From positions 1-64,000 of the forward strand of contig JAKAHV010000007.1 of NCBI GenBank assembly GCA_021825295.1: a stretch of DNA of 64,000 bases, in the 5' to 3' direction. The first letter of the stretch is position 1. Each line of letters begins with the position of its first letter. The DNA comes from Nitrospirota bacterium. Lineage in GTDB: Bacteria > Nitrospirota > Thermodesulfovibrionia > Thermodesulfovibrionales > JdFR-88. Below, piece after piece: positions 60,738 to 64,000 of the stretch. The notes under the pieces are model-generated. The model was not told where the DNA came from. It did no database searches and saw only the letters and a list, made by a program, of their open reading frames with translations. A program made the position numbers and the translations under genes.

Positions 60738-61616
60738 ATGGAGATAATCCCCGCTAAAGGATGGGAGCGCCTTGTCCGGTCGCTGCTGAGGCGCAAGGGC
60801 ACGGCCATTTTGCTTGGCGCTTCCGACTCGGGCAAGTCCACACTGGCCAGGTACCTCATCGAAAACCTTTTGAAAAAATCCGCAAGCGTCTGCCTTGTGG
60901 ACTCGGATGTGGGCCAATCGTCGCTCGGGCTGCCGGCAACTATCACGTCAAAAATTTTCAGAAAGCCCCCGGACCTTGCCCGTTTCAGGCCGGAGGCCAT
61001 GTTTTTTATCGGGACGTCGAACCCCGCAAAAAGCATTACCCGGATGATATGCGGGACGGGCAGGATGGCCGCCCGGTGCATGCGAAGAAGGGCGGATGTT
61101 ATCCTCGTCGACACAACGGGGCTCATAAGCGGATGGGCGGGCAGGGCGCTTAAACTGGGGAAGCTCCGCCTCCTTAAACCGGAGCATATCATCGCGATTG
61201 AAAAAAACGGGGAGCTGGAGCACATACTCTCCGCCCTGAAGGCGGAGGGCCTCGGGGGCGCGCTTCGCCGTATGAGGCCGTCTAATCTTGCGCGCACGAC
61301 CGGCAGGAGGCAGCGCATAAGCTACCGGGAGGGGAAGTTCAGGGAGTATTTCAGGGGGGCGGATACGATGAAACTCTTGCCCGGCGGGGTGCGCCTGTCC
61401 CGCGGTGGAAGGCCGTTTGACCTCACTGGCGGCGAAGCGCAGCCTGGATGCCTGGTCGGACTTGGCAGGGGCGAAGATACCCTCGGGCTTGGGATTTTCA
61501 GGGGGGCGGACCCCTCCGGGGTACTCGTAAAGACGCCTCTTCCGCCTGGCATGGTGAAAAGGGTTGACAGTATATCTTTCGGCGAGATGACGATTGAGGA
61601 TGGGGGCGGGGATTGA
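60738..61616 (+). CDS. Clp1/Grc3-like P-loop kinase (putative polynucleotide 5'-hydroxyl kinase)
   Basis: The product has Walker A ILLGASDSGKSTLARYL, VCLVDSDVGQSSLGLPATI, FFIGTSNPAKSI, and DVILVDTTGLISGWAGRALKLGKLRLLKPEHIIAIEKNGELEHIL, the layout of the CLP1_P P-loop domain. A C-terminal beta region (residues ~210-292) follows. Archaeal and eukaryotic relatives phosphorylate RNA 5' ends in tRNA splicing and rRNA processing; bacterial homologues are little studied. It lies 88 bases before tRNA-Thr. Start ATG 60738 seems right. Activity is inferred from the family only. Confidence 0.78.
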   Translation: MEIIPAKGWERLVRSLLRRKGTAILLGASDSGKSTLARYLIENLLKKSASVCLVDSDVGQSSLGLPATITSKIFRKPPDLARFRPEAMFFIGTSNPAKSITRMICGTGRMAARCMRRRADVILVDTTGLISGWAGRALKLGKLRLLKPEHIIAIEKNGELEHILSALKAEGLGGALRRMRPSNLARTTGRRQRISYREGKFREYFRGADTMKLLPGGVRLSRGGRPFDLTGGEAQPGCLVGLGRGEDTLGLGIFRGADPSGVLVKTPLPPGMVKRVDSISFGEMTIEDGGGD

Positions 61617-61704
61617 GGGGAACGGGCCAAAGGCGGCGCGGATTTGATTCTGAATGGCCGGTGCGGTAAAATAACACTTCTGCGAGATGCCAAGCAGTCT
61701 TTAA

Positions 61705-61776
61705 GCCGGGGTAGCTCAGTGGCAGAGCAGCTGATTCGTAATCAGCAGGTCGTGGGTTCAACCCCCATCCCCGGCT
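61705..61776 (+). tRNA. tRNA-Thr (anticodon CGU)
   Basis: A 72-base cloverleaf: acceptor GCCGGGG/CCCCGGC, D arm GCTCAGTGGCAGAGC, anticodon stem GCTGA/TCAGC with loop TTCGTAA (anticodon CGU, U33 present), T arm GTGGGTTCAACCCCCAT, discriminator U. CCA is not encoded. The 3' 42 bases are duplicated at 63381-63422, so the gene is an integration site. Confidence 0.95.
61735..61776 (+). repeat. att-left direct repeat (3' half of tRNA-Thr)
   Basis: From TTCGTAATCAGCAGGTCGTG through CCCCGGCT, 42 bases identical to 63381-63422. It spans from the anticodon loop to the tRNA end, a common attB core of tyrosine recombinases. Confidence 0.85.
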
Positions 61777-61911
61777 CTTTTAAATCAAGGAATTACAGCT
61801 TCTAGGTACTGCTTGCCACCTCAAAATTGTGCAGTAGAGCGTCTGTTGAGCGCCCTTCTTTTAGTATGTCCGTACAGTTTCAGTCCTGCTGAAAATTGAC
61901 TATAATACACA

Positions 61912-62538
61912 ATGATTTTCGAGAACCTGTCATCCTATCGCCGGACAATTTATGCGTCCGAACAGAAAGTGAAGTGCATAGGCATAAGCGACGGGGTAAT
62001 GCTTTACGCCGCGGACATTCAGCATGGCGGCAAGCAGGACCGCGTTTTCGTGTCTCTTGCTTCAAATGAGCCGCCGGAACAGCTTTGGTGGTTGAGTGTC
62101 GATGGTATCTGGCGGCCAAAGGAAGATCGAACGGATGCCGGTTTGCGCTTATTGCCCGAGGACAAAGTTGAAACATTCCGAGTGGCCGAGCCGGCGGCGG
62201 ACTGGCTCGTTCATCCTAAATACAAGCTGCCTTCTCACTGTTTCGCGTATGTCGGGAACGCAGCCGATGTAAAGACGTGGAAACTTCCTTACCTCCTTGC
62301 AGACGGCAGCGCGGATACGAAGCGTCTTCCCAAGGCCATACAGGCGATCTTGAGCAATTACCGCGGCGAAAAGGTCTCCGGCCTGGATGAAAAGGCAATA
62401 CCGGACGTGCTTGTCAGGTTGGCCCGCGTGGCCGTAAAGCTGGGGAAGATGCCGCATCAGTGCGGAGAGCCCGCGCCGGTTTATGCGCAGTTGGCGGATG
62501 TGCTTGAGCAATTAGGAAAGACAAAAGATATTTTATAA
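61912..62538 (+). CDS. Hypothetical protein of the att-bounded island
   Basis: A 208-aa soluble protein. The middle part reads HCFAYVGNAADVKTWKLPYLLADGSADTKRLPKAI, a motif I associate with phage and mobile-element proteins (FAYVGD..STWKLP), followed by LSNYRGEKVSGLDEKAIPDVLVRLARVAVKLGKMP. The N-terminal 90 residues show no clear family. Start ATG 61912 with a weak ribosome site. It lies within the island bounded by the tRNA-Thr repeat, which supports foreign origin. Function not assigned. Confidence 0.6.
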   Translation: MIFENLSSYRRTIYASEQKVKCIGISDGVMLYAADIQHGGKQDRVFVSLASNEPPEQLWWLSVDGIWRPKEDRTDAGLRLLPEDKVETFRVAEPAADWLVHPKYKLPSHCFAYVGNAADVKTWKLPYLLADGSADTKRLPKAIQAILSNYRGEKVSGLDEKAIPDVLVRLARVAVKLGKMPHQCGEPAPVYAQLADVLEQLGKTKDIL

Positions 62539-62760
62539 TGAGTATGGAAGATATTTTATATGACGCGTTTAAAATATGGAATAAGGCTTGTAATCAGGCC
62601 GGGGTTAAGATGCTACGCCAAGAGATTTGAGGCATAAAGCCATTCTTTTCCAGTTTCCGAAGTTGCCCTTAAAAGGCAAAGAGAGATTCAGGATAAATTA
62701 GAGAGTTTTCTTGATGGGGCGAAAACAATACGGGTGAAAATGGAGCGGGAGACTAAATAA
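62538..62760 (+). pseudogene. Decayed ORF remnant in the island
   Basis: ATG 62538 opens a 31-codon frame (MSMEDILYDAFKIWNKACNQ...) that stops at 62628. A second frame, +1 shifted, continues SHSFPVSEVALKRQREIQDK ... to a TAA at 62758-62760. The two look like parts of one small charged protein split by a frameshift. No family recognised. Confidence 0.4.
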
Positions 62761-62832
62761 ATGAAGATAAACTTAAAGCCCAAAAATTGATTTGGGCCGG
62801 TAAAGTGCGAATATTAATAATAGAGCAGCAAA

Positions 62833-63027
62833 ATGAAAATTCGTGATGTTATAAAGCTTATAAAGGCGGACGGATGGTATATTGTCCATACAAAAGGCAG
62901 TCATAGGCAATATAAGCATCCTGTGAAATCAGGCAGGGTGACAATTGCGGGTCATCCCAATGATGTCCTGGCCCCTGGAACCCTGAACAGCATCTTGAAA
63001 CAGGCAAAATTGAAGGAGGTAAAATAA
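62833..63027 (+). CDS. hicA: Type II toxin HicA (mRNA interferase)
   Basis: A 64-aa HicA: KIRDVIKLIKADGWYIVHTKGSHRQYKHPVKSGRVTIAGHP. The double-stranded-RNA-binding-like fold and the conserved His in KGSHRQYKHP mark the family, which cleaves mRNA. It directly precedes hicB; GGAGG at its end is the hicB ribosome site. It lies in the att-bounded island. Confidence 0.93.
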   Translation: MKIRDVIKLIKADGWYIVHTKGSHRQYKHPVKSGRVTIAGHPNDVLAPGTLNSILKQAKLKEVK

Positions 63028-63240
63028 ATGCGTCGTTTTCTTATTGTGATCGAGAGGGCAGAAAACAATTATTCGGCCTATTCGCCGGACCTTCCGGGCT
63101 GTGTGGCAACAGGAGCTACACGGGAGGAAGTCGAAAAAAATATGCATGAGGCATTAAAAATGCATATCGATGGATTATTAGAGGATAAGCAGCCTATCCC
63201 TGAAAGTCATTCTTTTGCGGAATATGTGGCGGTCGAATAG
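63028..63240 (+). CDS. hicB: Type II antitoxin HicB
   Basis: A 70-aa HicB: RRFLIVIERAENNYSAYSPDLPGCVATGATREEVEKNMHEALKMHIDGLLEDKQPIPES. The partial RNase H-like fold is typical; the usual C-terminal DNA-binding HTH or ribbon-helix-helix part is absent (short form). It starts immediately after the hicA stop, with AAGGAGG inside hicA. Confidence 0.93.
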   Translation: MRRFLIVIERAENNYSAYSPDLPGCVATGATREEVEKNMHEALKMHIDGLLEDKQPIPESHSFAEYVAVE

Positions 63241-63380
63241 AAATTGTTCCTTTCAACTTTCAAAGTGAAGATGCTTATTTTCTTTGGGGATTATCGAGGT
63301 ATGAAAATATATTATTGGGGCGGCCATGTTGCTAAATAAGCTTTAATGTAAGGGCACTTACTAACGGGAATGATAGACCC

Positions 63381-63422
63381 TTCGTAATCAGCAGGTCGTG
63401 GGTTCAACCCCCATCCCCGGCT
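63381..63422 (+). repeat. att-right direct repeat (3' tRNA-Thr fragment)
   Basis: The sequence is identical over 42 bases to the 3' half of the tRNA-Thr gene; no 5' half is present, so it is not a second tRNA. It defines the right end of a 1.65-kb element. The 63241-63632 gap holds otherwise only AT-rich spacer. Confidence 0.85.
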
Positions 63423-63632
63423 TTATTAAATAAAATAAGTACTTAGACGTTTTAAGCGTCCTGCTCAATTCTCCTTTTTGACCTGCTGATTATACTAACC
63501 GTGACGAAACTGTGACAATGAGAAATGTAACTTCTTGAAAGTTCGAGAAAAAACTGAATTATTAATATCTTGCATTAAATGCCATTTGTCATTAAAATAA
63601 AGTCAAAAGACATGAAAAAGGAGTTTTGTTAG

Positions 63633-64000
63633 ATGAATACCACTCGGGCTTACGAAACTGATGAAATAAAGAAAAAGATTATCGCAACGCTTGGGCTTAA
63701 AGATTCGGAGCTTAGGCTGAAGGAAAAAGACAAGGGAATGCTGGCCTTTGATGCCATTATCAGGAAAGGTATTCCTTATTCCAAGGTCCGGCTCGTAAAG
63801 GCCGCTTTAAAGCTAACAGATAATGAATTCGCGGATTATCTGGGCATAAGCCTGAGGACATTACAGAGGAAACGGGATTCTCACAAGGCGCTCTCAATTC
63901 CGGAGAGCGATCGGCTTTACCGCATGGCAAAGATATATGCCCTTGCCGTTATAGTGCTTGAGGATGAGGAAATGGCACAGAAATGGCTGCACAGGCCGCA
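63633..64000 (+). CDS. Xre/MbcA/ParS-type antitoxin, truncated by the window end
   Basis: The ORF starts ATG 63633 with AAAGGAG 9-10 bases upstream and is open to base 64000 (122 codons). It is absent from the track because it lacks a stop. It reads LAFDAIIRKGIPYSKVRLVKAALKLTDNEFADYLGISLRTLQRKRD (an HTH), then SIPESDRLYRMAKIYALAVIVLEDEEMAQKWL, typical of Xre-MbcA/ParS antitoxins (DUF2384). These usually pair with a downstream RES-domain NAD-depleting toxin, which would lie beyond the window. Confidence 0.82.
   Translation, partial: MNTTRAYETDEIKKKIIATLGLKDSELRLKEKDKGMLAFDAIIRKGIPYSKVRLVKAALKLTDNEFADYLGISLRTLQRKRDSHKALSIPESDRLYRMAKIYALAVIVLEDEEMAQKWLHRP

Noticed and set aside
63381-63422. Second tRNA-Thr
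   Set aside because: Only the anticodon loop to 3' end is present, without acceptor 5' strand or D arm; it is an att duplication.

Overview
The window is high-GC DNA from a Gram-negative bacterium. The evidence is outer-membrane beta-barrels, a Tat translocon subunit, FtsEX-EnvC, a lipoprotein with a lipobox, a multihaem cytochrome c and a type IV pilus motor operon. Gene content (B12 salvage under a riboswitch, a DUF3373-type porin, hrcA-grpE-dnaK-dnaJ, many NHL-repeat secreted proteins) suggests an uncultured anaerobe of the Nitrospirota or Desulfobacterota type. That placement is an inference and cannot be fixed from sequence reading alone.

Layout. 1-830: remnant of an S74 (fibre chaperone) gene. 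900-6150: promoter, cobalamin riboswitch with terminator, then cobU-cobC-cobQ-cbiB-cobD, the late steps of cobalamin assembly. 6200-9400: porin, SHOCT lipoprotein and a small conserved protein. 9468-14456: ftsE-ftsX-envC-ctpA (septal peptidoglycan remodelling), a DEDDy exonuclease and a CooT-like protein. 14560-16972: lipoate ligase, a membrane protein and a cyclase. 16980-24119 (minus): pilB-pilT-pilC-pilS-pilR. 24205-25754 (minus): purB-purS. 26151-31227: typA, a lipase-like hydrolase, then ornithine-type decarboxylase and speE for polyamines. 31552-37128: CIRCE-controlled hrcA-grpE-dnaK-dnaJ-rsmE. 37195-40218 (minus): lysA-dapF-dapA on an apparently leaderless transcript. 40386-44111: a DD-carboxypeptidase with a polycationic tail, a membrane protein, a cytochrome and a DJ-1/PfpI protein. 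44310-46072: rpsP-khpA-trmD-rplS without rimM. 46561-50629: a small protein, two paralogous barrels, tatA, YceI and a ferritin-like protein. 50756-52042: hisD. 52137-57775 (minus): a tandemly duplicated secreted-protein unit. 58321-61616: TIM-barrel protein, DoxX, quinone reductase and a Clp1-like kinase. 61705-64000: tRNA-Thr(CGU), a small att-bounded element carrying HicAB, and an Xre/MbcA-type antitoxin running off the edge.

The most unusual parts lie outside the housekeeping genes. (1) The 52.1-57.8 kb region is a direct duplication of a three-gene unit. Each unit has a 20-codon ORF, missed by the ORF track, encoding MKK(M/I)RYARPRVVGS(L/V)CVHPC; then a secreted NHL-repeat protein; then a shorter secreted protein sharing its C-terminal layout and a terminal G-x-N-(I/V)-x-(V/A)-P-G-(Y/H) motif. 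An AT-rich block and a candidate sigma-54 site lie upstream. This is the best candidate for an undescribed system. (2) A family of 179-bp MITE-like elements with 19-bp terminal inverted repeats occurs in three full copies. A fourth, decayed end forms the leader and start-codon region of trmD, and a collapsed copy lies between grpE and dnaK. (3) A 42-bp duplication of the 3' half of tRNA-Thr bounds a 1.65-kb island that has HicAB but no integrase.
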